From assembly GCA_963769905.1 (NCBI GenBank), contig CAVYNG010000002.1, positions 744,001-808,000 of the forward strand: 64,000 nt of DNA, given 5' to 3'. A model generated the notes under the pieces. That model was not told where the DNA came from, did not search any database, and saw only the letters and a program-made list of their open reading frames with translations. Below, in pieces: positions 8,493-16,425 of the stretch. The stretch's first letter is position 1. Each line of letters begins with the position of its first letter. Source of the stretch: Bog-756 sp963769905 (GTDB lineage: Bacteria > Actinomycetota > Acidimicrobiia > Acidimicrobiales > RAAP-2). A program made the position numbers and the translations under genes.

Positions 8493-9107
8493 GTGCCGTC
8501 TGGCGCAGTGGACCACCGCTACACTCGCCGGGTTCGCGTCCTGTTCGTCTGCACCGCCAATCTCTGCCGGTCGCCGATGGCCGCGGCCCTGTTCGCCCGC
8601 GAGATCGAACGGCGGGGGGAGTCGGTCGAGACCACCTCGGCGGGACTCCTGCGGGCCGGGGACCCGGTTCCCGCAGAGGTGCTCGAGGTGATGGCGCCCT
8701 ACGGCATCGATCTCTCCGGTCACCGGAGCGTCACGCTCACCGCGGTGCTCGTGGCAGAGGCGGACCTCGTCGTCGGCATGGGGCGGCGTCACGTTCGTGA
8801 GGCGGTCCTGCTCGACCCGGGACGCTGGCCGCGCGCGTTCACCCTAAAAGACCTCGTCCGGCGGGGCCGGGCGATCGGCCCTCGCGAGCGGGTCTCCGAC
8901 ATCCCCTCGTGGTTGGACGCCGCTCACGAGGGGCGCACCCGGCCCGAGCTGGCGCACCGCTCCTCCGTCGACGAGGTGGCCGACCCGTACGGGGGCCCGT
9001 TCGCCGGCTACCGAGCGGTCGCAGAGGAGCTGGCCGAGCTCACGCTCGACCTGGCCGGGTTGCTCTGGCCGGCCGGGAGCGAGGAGATCGACGCGGCCCG
9101 AGGGTGA
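8493..9107 (+). CDS. Low-molecular-weight protein tyrosine phosphatase
   Basis: Up to 204 residues. The phosphatase P-loop C-x5-R-S is at 'VCTANLCRSPMAAALF', and the general-acid Asp is in 'DPYGGPFAGYR' near the C-terminus, as in bacterial Wzb/PtpA-type enzymes that dephosphorylate tyrosine kinases and capsule proteins. Nearby exopolysaccharide genes would fit that role. The family normally begins just before 'VLFVCTAN', but the codon there (8532) is GTT. Usable starts are GTG at 8493 or 8508, giving an extra 8-13 residues. TACACT at 8520-8525 lies where a leaderless -10 would be for base 8532, so the true start is uncertain. Confidence 0.85.
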   Translation: MPSGAVDHRYTRRVRVLFVCTANLCRSPMAAALFAREIERRGESVETTSAGLLRAGDPVPAEVLEVMAPYGIDLSGHRSVTLTAVLVAEADLVVGMGRRHVREAVLLDPGRWPRAFTLKDLVRRGRAIGPRERVSDIPSWLDAAHEGRTRPELAHRSSVDEVADPYGGPFAGYRAVAEELAELTLDLAGLLWPAGSEEIDAARG

Positions 9108-9159
9108 CCCGGTCGCAACGGGGCGTGCGGCCCCTGCGGGTCGGCGCGAACATGGTCGT

Positions 9160-9531
9160 ATGGCGGACACGTTGGCGATGCGGGAATTGCCCGACGGCGG
9201 GTGGGAGTTCCTCCTCGAGGATCCGTCGCTCTCGTTCATCAGGATCGACGAGCAGTCACGCCTCGACTTCGCTGGGACCGAAGTCGTCATCGGCGGGCCC
9301 TTCGTCGTGCGGGCGGACGGGATGGCCCACCGGCTCGACCCCCGCCGGACCGACGCGCTCGGGCCGCTGCTCTCGTTGTTCCCCGGCTCGCTGAGGTGGC
9401 TCTGGACCTCATCCGACGGTGTGCTGACCGCGGTCTTCGAGAACGGGGCGACTCTCACGGTCGGACCGGACCCCCTGCGCGAAGCGTGGTCGGTGGGGAG
9501 CCTCTATTGCCCCCCGACCGGTGGGAGTTGA
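9160..9531 (+). CDS. Small hypothetical protein (DUF6188-like)
   Basis: 123 residues, no signal peptide or membrane segment. The pattern 'WEFLLEDPSLSFIRIDEQ...LDFAGTEVVIGGPFVV' followed by 'VLTAVFENGATLTVGPDP..EAWSV' resembles small actinobacterial proteins grouped as DUF6188, which have no known function. The assignment is from recall of the pattern and is not firm. The 3' end overlaps the convergent epimerase by 28 bases. Confidence 0.65.
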   Translation: MADTLAMRELPDGGWEFLLEDPSLSFIRIDEQSRLDFAGTEVVIGGPFVVRADGMAHRLDPRRTDALGPLLSLFPGSLRWLWTSSDGVLTAVFENGATLTVGPDPLREAWSVGSLYCPPTGGS

Positions 9532-10466
9532 ACCGCGCCGGCCCCGTCGTCGAGGAGCTCGGGGTGTCGCGCGGCGACCATCCGCCGCATCCCGTCGTGC
9601 CAGCCGACCGTCGTCGTGCCGACCAGCTCGTGCATGCGGGTCAGGTCGATCTGCACGCTGTCGATGGTCTGGGTGGTCGGGGCGAAGCGGGCGGCGAGCC
9701 CGGTGAGCTCGGAGAGGTAGCCGCACCACTCCTCGATGCTGACCGCCTGGTCGCCTCCCCAGTTGACGGTGATCGCCGGGGTCTTCGCCGCAGCGAGCAG
9801 CCGCGGAACCATCGCGACGATGTCGTCCTCGTGGATGGGGTGGTAGACGCTCGGGGCGTCGAGGTGGACCGGGATCTCGCCTCCCTGCCGCATCATCTCC
9901 AAATGGATGGCCGGCCACCCCCCGCGGTCGCCGTAGGGCACCGAGAGGCGTGCGATGGTCGTGGGCAGCCGGTACCGGTCGGCGGCCCAGCGGGCGGTTG
10001 CCTCGGCGGCGATCTTGGAGATGCTGTAGGTACGCAGGAACGGCCAGACCCCGTGGTTGTCGCCGAGCTCGTCGTCCTCGGTGAAGACGTGATGGCCCAT
10101 CGGTTTGTAGAGGCCGGTGGTCGAGCAGTGCAAGAACGCGCTCGCGCCACGGTGGTGCTCCATCAGCCAGGCCAGACCGCCGCAGTTGGCACGGAGGTCG
10201 AGCTCCCAGTCGTTGGACTTGGCGACCGCGAAGTGGACCACGTAGTCGGCGTCCTCGGGGAGTCCCGACACCTCGCCGGCGGCCAGGTCGATCGGCACGC
10301 AGCGGACACCGGCCTCCTCGAGCCGGCGCTTCGCCTCCGGGTCGCGAAAGCGCGCGGCGCCGACCACCTCGTTGCGGAGGGCGAGGGCCAGCGCCACCGG
10401 TTCGGCGACCTGGCCGGTGACCCCGGTGACGACCACGGTCTTGCCCTCGATGGGTGCGGTCGGCAT
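9504..10466 (-). CDS. NAD-dependent epimerase/dehydratase (extended SDR)
   Basis: 320 residues. The nucleotide-binding loop is 'VVVTGVTGQVAEPVAL' and the catalytic Tyr-Lys pair is 'YSISK' after 'FLHCSTTGLY' (Ser/Thr of the triad). This is the extended SDR class that epimerises, dehydrates or reduces nucleotide sugars and similar substrates. The C-terminal third ('VNWGGDQAVSIEEWCGYL') fits the substrate lobe. The substrate is not evident. It stands alone between the small hypothetical gene and the divergent WhiB gene. Confidence 0.85.
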   Translation of the reverse strand: MPTAPIEGKTVVVTGVTGQVAEPVALALALRNEVVGAARFRDPEAKRRLEEAGVRCVPIDLAAGEVSGLPEDADYVVHFAVAKSNDWELDLRANCGGLAWLMEHHRGASAFLHCSTTGLYKPMGHHVFTEDDELGDNHGVWPFLRTYSISKIAAEATARWAADRYRLPTTIARLSVPYGDRGGWPAIHLEMMRQGGEIPVHLDAPSVYHPIHEDDIVAMVPRLLAAAKTPAITVNWGGDQAVSIEEWCGYLSELTGLAARFAPTTQTIDSVQIDLTRMHELVGTTTVGWHDGMRRMVAARHPELLDDGAGAVQLPPVGGQ

Positions 10467-10685
10467 GGGCGGGCTCCTTCAGAGGGGAATCGGGCTCGGC
10501 GGCGGGGAGGATCCTAGGTCGGCGGCGCGCGGGCCTGATCCTCCCTGTGGACACCGAAGCCCCAGGTGGGTCATACTGTCTGTTCTGCCAGATTTGGTCG
10601 CCGGGCCGTATTTTCCCTGGTCACCGGCGTATCGACTTGGCAGCTCGAACAGTAGACCGGACAGTACACAGGAAGTGACGTTCCC
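10467..10685. other. Divergent intergenic region upstream of WhiB
   Basis: 219 bases without a gene separate the epimerase and WhiB starts. A possible -10, TACTGT, occurs near 10567-10572, which would give WhiB a leader of about 100 bases, and GGAAG precedes the WhiB ATG. No clear operator was recognised. Confidence 0.3.
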
Positions 10686-10916
10686 ATGAGTGCCACCTGG
10701 CGCAAGCACGCAGCCTGCCAGGGCATTGATCCAGACGTCTTCTACCCCGTCTCGGACGAGGAAGCCGAAGAGGCGAAGGCGATCTGCGCGGTGTGCACCG
10801 TGCGCGAGGCCTGCCTGGAGCACGCGCTCTCGCACCGGGAACGCGAGGGCATCTGGGGTGGCACGACCGAGCGGGAGCGGCGCCGCATCCACCGCCAGCG
10901 CCGCAAGTCGGCCTGA
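10686..10916 (+). CDS. WhiB-family iron-sulfur transcription factor
   Basis: 76 residues. The four cluster-binding cysteines are in 'AACQGIDPD' and 'AICAVCTVREACLEHAL' (C...CxxCxxxxxC). The turn 'GIWGG' and the basic tail 'RERRRIHRQRRKSA' for DNA binding complete the Wbl architecture. These [4Fe-4S] proteins pair with the primary sigma factor and are confined to actinobacteria and their phages. The long upstream region suggests its own regulated promoter. Which Wbl class it is cannot be decided from sequence alone. Confidence 0.95.
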   Translation: MSATWRKHAACQGIDPDVFYPVSDEEAEEAKAICAVCTVREACLEHALSHREREGIWGGTTERERRRIHRQRRKSA

Positions 10917-10975
10917 GCGGCCGGCGTCCGGCAACCGGTGTCCCCGCTGCGCAGGGGGCACGCGCCGACGAGGCC

Positions 10976-11521
10976 GTGCGGCGGGTGCGGGCCGCACTCG
11001 TCGAGCACCGCCCTGGTGATCGACGGGAGGAGTCCGCGCGGGCGCGCACCCTCCGCGAGCTCGACCGGCTCGAGCGGCCCTTCGACCAGCACGCTGACCC
11101 GACCCACGTGACGGTGTCGGCCATCGTCGTCGGTCGCCGAGGGGTCGTTCTCCACCGCCACCGCCGCCTGCACCGATGGCTCCAACCCGGGGGCCACGTC
11201 GAGCCGGGCGAGCGACCGGAGGACGCGGTGCTCCGCGAGGTGCTCGAGGAGACCGGGCTCGGCGCGCGGCACCGCTCGGGATCGCCGTGCCTGGTCCACG
11301 TCGACGTGCACGAGGCGGCGGAAGGCCATGTCCATCTCGACCTCCGCTACCTCGTGGACGGGGAGGACCGAGAGCCCGAGCCCGCGCCCGGCGAGAGTCA
11401 GGAGGTGGCCTGGTTCGGCTGGGACGAGGCGACCGCGTTGGCGGACGAGGCTCTGGTCGGTGCACTGCGGTCGGCCCGCGGGTCGTTCGGAAGCGGCGGG
11501 GGGGAGTCCCGAGATGGCTGA
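10976..11521 (+). CDS. NUDIX hydrolase
   Basis: About 181 residues. The NUDIX box G-x5-E-x7-R-E-x2-E-E-x-G is present as 'GGHVEPGERPEDAVLREVLE' and then 'ETG'. These enzymes hydrolyse nucleoside diphosphate-linked compounds with Mg2+; the substrate is not predictable here. The start is uncertain: GTG at 10976 or 10985. The stop lies 8 bases inside the next gene, so the two are probably cotranslated. Confidence 0.85.
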   Translation: MRRVRAALVEHRPGDRREESARARTLRELDRLERPFDQHADPTHVTVSAIVVGRRGVVLHRHRRLHRWLQPGGHVEPGERPEDAVLREVLEETGLGARHRSGSPCLVHVDVHEAAEGHVHLDLRYLVDGEDREPEPAPGESQEVAWFGWDEATALADEALVGALRSARGSFGSGGGESRDG

Positions 11522-12230
11522 ACCCTTCGACACCCTCATCGAGGTGCAGGACCGAGACACCGCTCTCGACCAGCTCCGGCACCGTCTCGAGGCGCTCCCC
11601 GAGCGCGCGGCCCTGGTGGATCTCGACCTGAGGCGTGCCGAGCTCGAGTCGGCCGCGTCCGAGGTCCGAGCACAGGTCGAGGACCTCTCCGGCCGTCAGG
11701 AGGCACTCGAGGAACGGATCGCGGCGGCAGCGGCTCGCCGCCACGAACTGGAGCGTCGTATGCAGTCGGGCGAGGCCTACGCAGCTCGTGACCTCCAGGC
11801 GATCGACCACGAGACCCAACAGCTCGCCACCCGGCAGGCCCACTACGAGGAGGAGGAGATCGCCCTGCTCGAGGAGGAGGAGCCGCTCGACGAGACGCTG
11901 GCCCGCCACCAGGAGACCGAGACCCGGCTCCGTGCCGAGGCGGAGCAACTGCAGGCCACCATCGCGGAGGCCGAGGCGGAGATCGCGGCGTCGCTGCGCA
12001 AGGAGGAGGCGGCCCGGGCCGAGTCCGCGGCCCGCCTCCCGGCCGACCTGGCCGAACGGTACGAGCGGCTTCGTGCCCGATTCGGAGGTATCGGGGCGGC
12101 GAGGCTGATCGGCGACCGCTGCGACGGCTGCCATCTCACCCTGCCCTCGGTCGACGTCGACCACATCCGCCACCTGCCACCGGACGAGCTCGCGCTCTGC
12201 ACCCAGTGCGACCGGATCCTCGTCCGGTGA
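11514..12230 (+). CDS. C4-type zinc ribbon protein with long coiled coil
   Basis: 238 residues. Residues about 10-190 are an Ala/Glu/Arg-rich antiparallel coiled coil, and the C-terminus is a zinc ribbon with Cys pairs in 'DRCDGCHLTL' and 'LCTQCDRILV'. This matches the CT398/Rv2229c family, whose function is poorly defined. In mycobacteria the same gene precedes an RNase H/phosphoglycerate-mutase-like gene; here a histidine phosphatase follows after 22 bases, so part of that order is conserved. ATG 11514 overlaps the NUDIX gene. Confidence 0.88.
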   Translation: MAEPFDTLIEVQDRDTALDQLRHRLEALPERAALVDLDLRRAELESAASEVRAQVEDLSGRQEALEERIAAAAARRHELERRMQSGEAYAARDLQAIDHETQQLATRQAHYEEEEIALLEEEEPLDETLARHQETETRLRAEAEQLQATIAEAEAEIAASLRKEEAARAESAARLPADLAERYERLRARFGGIGAARLIGDRCDGCHLTLPSVDVDHIRHLPPDELALCTQCDRILVR

Positions 12231-12252
12231 ACGCCGCCGGCGGTCGCTCCGG

Positions 12253-12849
12253 GTGCTGATCCTCGTCCGTCACGGCGAGTCCACGGGCAACGCCGAGGGC
12301 CGTCTGCTCGGCAGGATCGACGCCCCCCTCACCGACCGCGGCCGCTCACAGGCCCGGGCGCTCGCCGCGTCGGTGGCCGGTGCCACCCGGATCCTCTCGA
12401 GCCCCCTGACGCGTGCCCGCGAGACGGCCGAGGAGCTCCGGACCGGGCTCCCGATCGAGGTCGACGAGCGGTGGGTGGAGCTCGACTACGGCGAGTTCGA
12501 CGGCCGGCCCCTCGCGAGCGTCCCGGCGGAGCTCTGGGAGAAGTGGCGCACCGACCCCGGCTTCCGTCCGCCGGGGGGCGAGTCCCTGCACGAGGCCGGG
12601 GCGAGGGTCCGTTCCGCCTGCGAGGAGCTCTTCGCCTCTGACGGGGAGGGCGCTCGCGGGGAGGGTCCCGTCGTCGTCGTGAGCCACGTCTCGCCGATCA
12701 AGTTGGCCACCTGCTGGACGCTCGCGACCGGCGAGACCGGCGTGTGGCGGCTCTATCTCGCGACCGGCTCGGTCACCCGTATCGCCTGGGGTGGGGACGG
12801 CCCGGTGCTCGATCGTTTCAACGAAACCCCTTGGAGCAAGCCGGGGTGA
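12253..12849 (+). CDS. Histidine phosphatase family protein
   Basis: 198 residues. The catalytic 'LVRHGESTGNAEGRLLG' (RHG) is at the N-terminus, the second Arg lies in 'SSPLTRARETAE', the general-acid Glu in 'ELDYGEFDG', and the second catalytic His in 'VVVVSHVSPIK'. It could be a phosphoglycerate-mutase-like or alpha-ribazole-phosphatase-like enzyme; the RNase H domain of the mycobacterial fusion neighbour is missing. GTG 12253 is the only suitable start, as it leads directly into 'LILVRHGE'. Confidence 0.9.
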   Translation: MLILVRHGESTGNAEGRLLGRIDAPLTDRGRSQARALAASVAGATRILSSPLTRARETAEELRTGLPIEVDERWVELDYGEFDGRPLASVPAELWEKWRTDPGFRPPGGESLHEAGARVRSACEELFASDGEGARGEGPVVVVSHVSPIKLATCWTLATGETGVWRLYLATGSVTRIAWGGDGPVLDRFNETPWSKPG

Positions 12850-12885
12850 GAGAGGACCTGCGACGACTGGACCACAGGAACCGGA

Positions 12886-13539
12886 TCACCGGAGGAGACG
12901 GACCACCGCGTAGGCCATGAGCGCCTCGGCGGTGTCGGCAGGGTGGTGTGCCTCGAACCGGAGTGCCTGCCAGTGGGCCCATCCGGTCGCCATCTCGACG
13001 GTGTCGAGCAAGACGCCGGCACCGGTGCGGCGCGCACCGAGCTCGGGGGCGAAGGTGGCCTCGAGCTGGTCGCGGAGCAACAGGCGGAGATCGACGAGGT
13101 GGGCGTCGAACGCTGCCGAGTCCTCGAACCTCGCGGACGCCGCCCGCAGGACGGGCCCGAGGGGCTCGAAGAGGTCACGCCGCTGGCGGCAGATCCCTCG
13201 GATGCGGTCGTCGAGGTCGCCGACCGGAGCAACCGGCGCGATCAGCGCCCTCCGGCGTGCCGCCTGCAGCTCGACCGCGGCCAGGTAGAGCTCGTCGACG
13301 TCGCCGAAATGGTGGAAGACCGACCGCCGCGCGACCCCGGCGTGCTCGGCGATCTCCCGCGAGCTCGGCTGCGGGTTGCCCGCCTCGAGCAGCGCGACGA
13401 GCGCCTCGAGGATGACCGCCCGCGTCCTCGATCCCCGGAGGCGCCGCCGGTCGGCCGGCGGAACCTGCGACTCCGGCGCGCGTCGCGCCCCTTCCGAGGG
13501 CGCGACGCGTCCACCGGATCCAGCCCCTCTACCCCTCAC
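12886..13539 (-). CDS. TetR-family transcriptional regulator
   Basis: 217 residues. The N-terminal helix-turn-helix is 'SREIAEHAGVARRSVFHHFGD' after 'RTRAVILEALVALLE'; the remainder is a helical ligand/dimer domain. A basic, Arg-rich tail of about 30 residues precedes it. The GTG start at 13539 is preceded on its own strand by TAACAT and an 8-base gap, suggesting a leaderless transcript. Target genes are not evident; the amidohydrolase next to it runs the same way but lies upstream. Confidence 0.9.
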   Translation of the reverse strand: MRGRGAGSGGRVAPSEGARRAPESQVPPADRRRLRGSRTRAVILEALVALLEAGNPQPSSREIAEHAGVARRSVFHHFGDVDELYLAAVELQAARRRALIAPVAPVGDLDDRIRGICRQRRDLFEPLGPVLRAASARFEDSAAFDAHLVDLRLLLRDQLEATFAPELGARRTGAGVLLDTVEMATGWAHWQALRFEAHHPADTAEALMAYAVVRLLR

Positions 13540-13605
13540 GCGGCGGGATGTTAGCCCCGCCCGGGCGGCCTCAGCGCCGCCGAGGGCTCGTCTCGGTGCT
13601 GTCGG

Positions 13606-14871
13606 CTACGGGTCTCGACGTGCTCCGTCCACGTCGGGAAGACGGTCGGTGACCAACCGGCCACCCTTCATGACCGCGAGCAGCCGGGTGGGGTCCTCGA
13701 GGACCGCGATGTCCTCGATCGGGTCGCCGTCCACCACTAGTACGTCGGCGAGCTTGCCGGCCGCGAGCGTCCCGAGCTCGTCCCCGCGGCCCATGAGTTC
13801 GGCGCCGTGTCTGGTCGCCCACCGGATCACGTCGATTACCGGGATACCCACCCGCTCGACGTAGTAGGTGAGCTCCTCGCCGTAGTGGCCGTGGGGGAAG
13901 AAGATCGCGCCGTAGTCGTCACCGAGGACGAGACGCATGCCGGCGGCGTTGGCCTTCGGCAGGATCGCCCCCATCGCGTCGAGATCCGCCCGGAGGGAGT
14001 CGGTGAAGCCGAGAGCCGCGCGCCCCGCCGCGTCGACGAGCCGCGACGGGAAGAGCATCGACGGGACGACCGGCGTGCCCGAGGCCACGATCCGCTCGAC
14101 GCACTCGTCGTCCATCCCGTCACCATGGTCGATCACGTCGATGCCGAGGTCGAGTGCCATCAGGATCGCCTCGCGGTTGGCGATGTGGCCGCGGACCCTC
14201 GCTCCCCGCAGGTGGGCTGCCTCGATGCCGGCGGCCAGCTCGTCGCGGGTCATCTCGATCCGCTCCGCCGGACCGACCGTGCCGTGACCGCCGGTCACGA
14301 ACATCTTGATGATCTCGGCCCCCTCTTTGATCTCCTCGCGCACCGATCGGCGGAACTCCGCGGGGCCGTCGCTCCGCCGGATCGCACCGAGTGCGCCCAC
14401 CTGCCAGTGCGGGGGGAAGCTCTTGTCGCCGGCGTGACCGGTCGTGCTCACATCTCGACTGCAGGGGACGAGGCGAGGCCCGTCGACGAGACCCTCTTCG
14501 ATGGCGCGTTTCATCGAGGCGTCGATCGCGAAGGGCGCGCCCGCGCTGACCGCGCTGGTGAAACCCGACCTGAGCAGCCCCTCGAGGTTGACCGCCGCGC
14601 GCACCGCTTGAAGGGCCATCGGTTCCTCGAGCCCGAAGGGAGCGGTGACCGAGCCGAGCTCGTGGTAGGTCGCGTGGAAGTGGCAGTTGACCATTCCTGG
14701 CATCACGGTGCGCCCCTCGAGGTCGACCACCCGGTCGCCGGGGCGGGCATCGAGGACCGGACCGGTTCCCACCGTGGTGATGCGCTCGCCCTCGACGACG
14801 AGATGGGCGTCGCTCGTCACCGACCGGTCGCCGTCCAGTAGCCGTGCGCCGGTGAGGACGAGCCGGGTCAC
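13606..14871 (-). CDS. Amidohydrolase (imidazolonepropionase/prolidase-like)
   Basis: 421 residues of the metal-dependent amidohydrolase barrel. Metal ligands and catalytic residues can be placed: HxH in 'VNCHFHATYHE', the carbamylated Lys in 'EIIKMFVTGGHG', His in 'RVRGHIANREA' and 'VIDHGDGMDD', and Asp in 'LVLGDDYGAIF'. The flanking beta domain closes with 'GTLAAGKLADVLVVDGDPIE'. Substrates in this subgroup include dipeptides and cyclic amides; none is favoured here. It overlaps the upstream alcohol dehydrogenase by GTGA, so the two probably act on one compound. Confidence 0.88.
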   Translation of the reverse strand: MTRLVLTGARLLDGDRSVTSDAHLVVEGERITTVGTGPVLDARPGDRVVDLEGRTVMPGMVNCHFHATYHELGSVTAPFGLEEPMALQAVRAAVNLEGLLRSGFTSAVSAGAPFAIDASMKRAIEEGLVDGPRLVPCSRDVSTTGHAGDKSFPPHWQVGALGAIRRSDGPAEFRRSVREEIKEGAEIIKMFVTGGHGTVGPAERIEMTRDELAAGIEAAHLRGARVRGHIANREAILMALDLGIDVIDHGDGMDDECVERIVASGTPVVPSMLFPSRLVDAAGRAALGFTDSLRADLDAMGAILPKANAAGMRLVLGDDYGAIFFPHGHYGEELTYYVERVGIPVIDVIRWATRHGAELMGRGDELGTLAAGKLADVLVVDGDPIEDIAVLEDPTRLLAVMKGGRLVTDRLPDVDGARRDP

Positions 14872-15863
14872 GGTTCGAGGACCACCTTGATGGCACCGCT
14901 CCTGCGGTCGCCGGCGACCCGGAAGGCCTCGGCCGCGTCGTCGAGGGGGAAGCGGTGGGTGATCAGCGCATCCGGAAGGTCCGGGTCCTGCTCGAGGAGG
15001 GAGATGGCGGCGTCGAACTCCGCGTCCCCGTGATGGTGTCCGTAAGCGAAGGCCGGGACGAGGGTGACCTCCTTCAGCTGGAAGCCGACTCCGAGCGACA
15101 CCGGTTCCCAGAAGGTGCCGAGGACGACCACGGTCCCGCCGGGGCGCACCCGGTCGATCGCCGCGTCCATCGACCCCTGGGTCCCGGCCGCATCGAAGAC
15201 GACGTCGTAGCCGGTGCCGGTCGCCTGACGGGCGCCGAGGCGCTCGCCTGCCTCGAGGCGCTCGGGCCGGTGCGCGAGGAGATCGACGTCGATGCCGTGG
15301 GCCCGGGTCGCCGCGACCGTGCACAAGCCGATCGCACCCGCGCCGATCACGAGCACCGTCGAGCCGGGGATCGCGGCGACGCGGTGGAGACCGTGCACCG
15401 CCACCGCGAGTGGCTCGGCCAGGCAGGCGTGCTCGACCGGCAGCATGGCCGGGAGCGGTCGCGCACACTCGGCTGCGACCCAGGCGCTTTCGGCAAGCCC
15501 CCCGTCCCGGGCGATCCCGTACAGGGTCCCGAGGGCCTGTGCGCACTGCTGGTCGTCGCCCGCGAGACACCGATCGCACCGACCGCACGAGACGGCCGGC
15601 ACCACCGCGACCGGCGTGCCGTCGTCGAGCGTTCCGGAGAACTCGTGGCCGAGCGTCACCTCGGAGGGACCGAGGGAGACGAGGTGGAGGTCCGAACCGC
15701 AGATGCCCGACGCGGCCACCGACACCCGGACACCCTCTCCCGGCACTTCCGGCACTTCCGGCACTTCCGGCACTTCCGGCACTTCCGGCACTTCCGGCAC
15801 GTCCGGCACGCTGACCACGCCGACCCCTTCGGACGTCGTCCTCACCGCGCGCACGTGCCGCAT
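14868..15863 (-). CDS. Zinc-dependent medium-chain alcohol dehydrogenase with (EVP)n insert
   Basis: 331 residues. Catalytic zinc ligands are in 'GICGSDLH' and 'LGHEFSG', the structural zinc site is 'CGRCDRCLAGDDQQC', and the NAD(P) fold has 'VLVIGAGAIGLCTVAA'. The subgroup resembles threonine/sorbitol dehydrogenases. At residues about 17-37, just before the first beta hairpin, a run of Glu-Val-Pro triplets is encoded by a 9-bp tandem repeat; relatives have only one 'EVPxPxxGEV' there. The ATG at 15863 was chosen because it begins the family's N-terminal strand; no strong RBS is seen. Confidence 0.87.
   Translation of the reverse strand: MRHVRAVRTTSEGVGVVSVPDVPEVPEVPEVPEVPEVPEVPGEGVRVSVAASGICGSDLHLVSLGPSEVTLGHEFSGTLDDGTPVAVVPAVSCGRCDRCLAGDDQQCAQALGTLYGIARDGGLAESAWVAAECARPLPAMLPVEHACLAEPLAVAVHGLHRVAAIPGSTVLVIGAGAIGLCTVAATRAHGIDVDLLAHRPERLEAGERLGARQATGTGYDVVFDAAGTQGSMDAAIDRVRPGGTVVVLGTFWEPVSLGVGFQLKEVTLVPAFAYGHHHGDAEFDAAISLLEQDPDLPDALITHRFPLDDAAEAFRVAGDRRSGAIKVVLEP
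15741..15803. repeat. 9-bp tandem repeat, 6 perfect plus 1 near copy
   Basis: CGGCACTTC occurs six times in a row from 15741 to 15794, followed by CGGCACGTC. On the minus strand it encodes repeated Glu-Val-Pro near the N-terminus of the alcohol dehydrogenase. Because the unit is a multiple of three, gain or loss of copies keeps the frame. Confidence 0.95.
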
Positions 15864-15931
15864 CTTGACGGAGGCCACCTTCAGCCGCAAACGGCCGGCG
15901 CACCGGGGGTGCCCCGAAGAGCGGGACGCTC

Positions 15932-15945
15932 TACAGTCGCGGCCA
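15932..15945 (+). promoter_or_regulatory. Start-proximal -10 (leaderless-type promoter)
   Basis: TACAGT at 15932-15937 is followed by 7 bases and the ATG of the SRPBCC gene at 15945, with no Shine-Dalgarno between. Transcription would begin at or next to the start codon. Confidence 0.5.
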
Positions 15946-16409
15946 TGCACGACTCGGTGACGGTGCACATCGATGCTCCAGCGGATGCGGTCTGGGACCT
16001 CGTGAGCGACGTGACCAAGATCGGGCGTTACAGCCCCGAGACCTTCGAGGCCGAGTGGCTCGACGGCGCGACCGGACCGGCGGTCGGTGCCCGCTTCCGC
16101 GGCCACGTGAAGCGCAACGGCAAGGGCCCGATCTACTGGATCGGGTGCACGGTGCTGGTGAGCGAACCGGGTCGCGAGTTCGCATTCGGAACCGGCTCAC
16201 CGGGGAAGCCGCTCAACGTCTGGCGTTACCGGCTCGAGCCGGGCGGTGAGGGGACCGACGTCACCGAGTCGTTCCAACTGGCCGACGTGTTCTGGTTGCG
16301 TGTGTACTGGGCGGCCCTCGGTTGGGCGCGCGGTCGCACCAACCGCAATGGGATGCGCACGACCCTCGAGCGGATGAAGGCCGAGCTCGAGCGCGAGCCA
16401 GCCGGCTGA
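15945..16409 (+). CDS. SRPBCC family protein (polyketide cyclase/START-like)
   Basis: 154 residues beginning 'MHDSVTVHIDAPADAVWDLVSDVTKIGRYSPE', the classic first strand and helix of the SRPBCC hydrophobic-ligand fold. 'GTDVTESFQLAD' and a C-terminal amphipathic helix complete it. Such proteins bind lipids or aromatic ligands or act as cyclases; no catalytic role can be read here. It is divergent from the alcohol dehydrogenase gene. Confidence 0.87.
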   Translation: MHDSVTVHIDAPADAVWDLVSDVTKIGRYSPETFEAEWLDGATGPAVGARFRGHVKRNGKGPIYWIGCTVLVSEPGREFAFGTGSPGKPLNVWRYRLEPGGEGTDVTESFQLADVFWLRVYWAALGWARGRTNRNGMRTTLERMKAELEREPAG

Positions 16410-16425
16410 CCGGGGTGTTCCGGAC

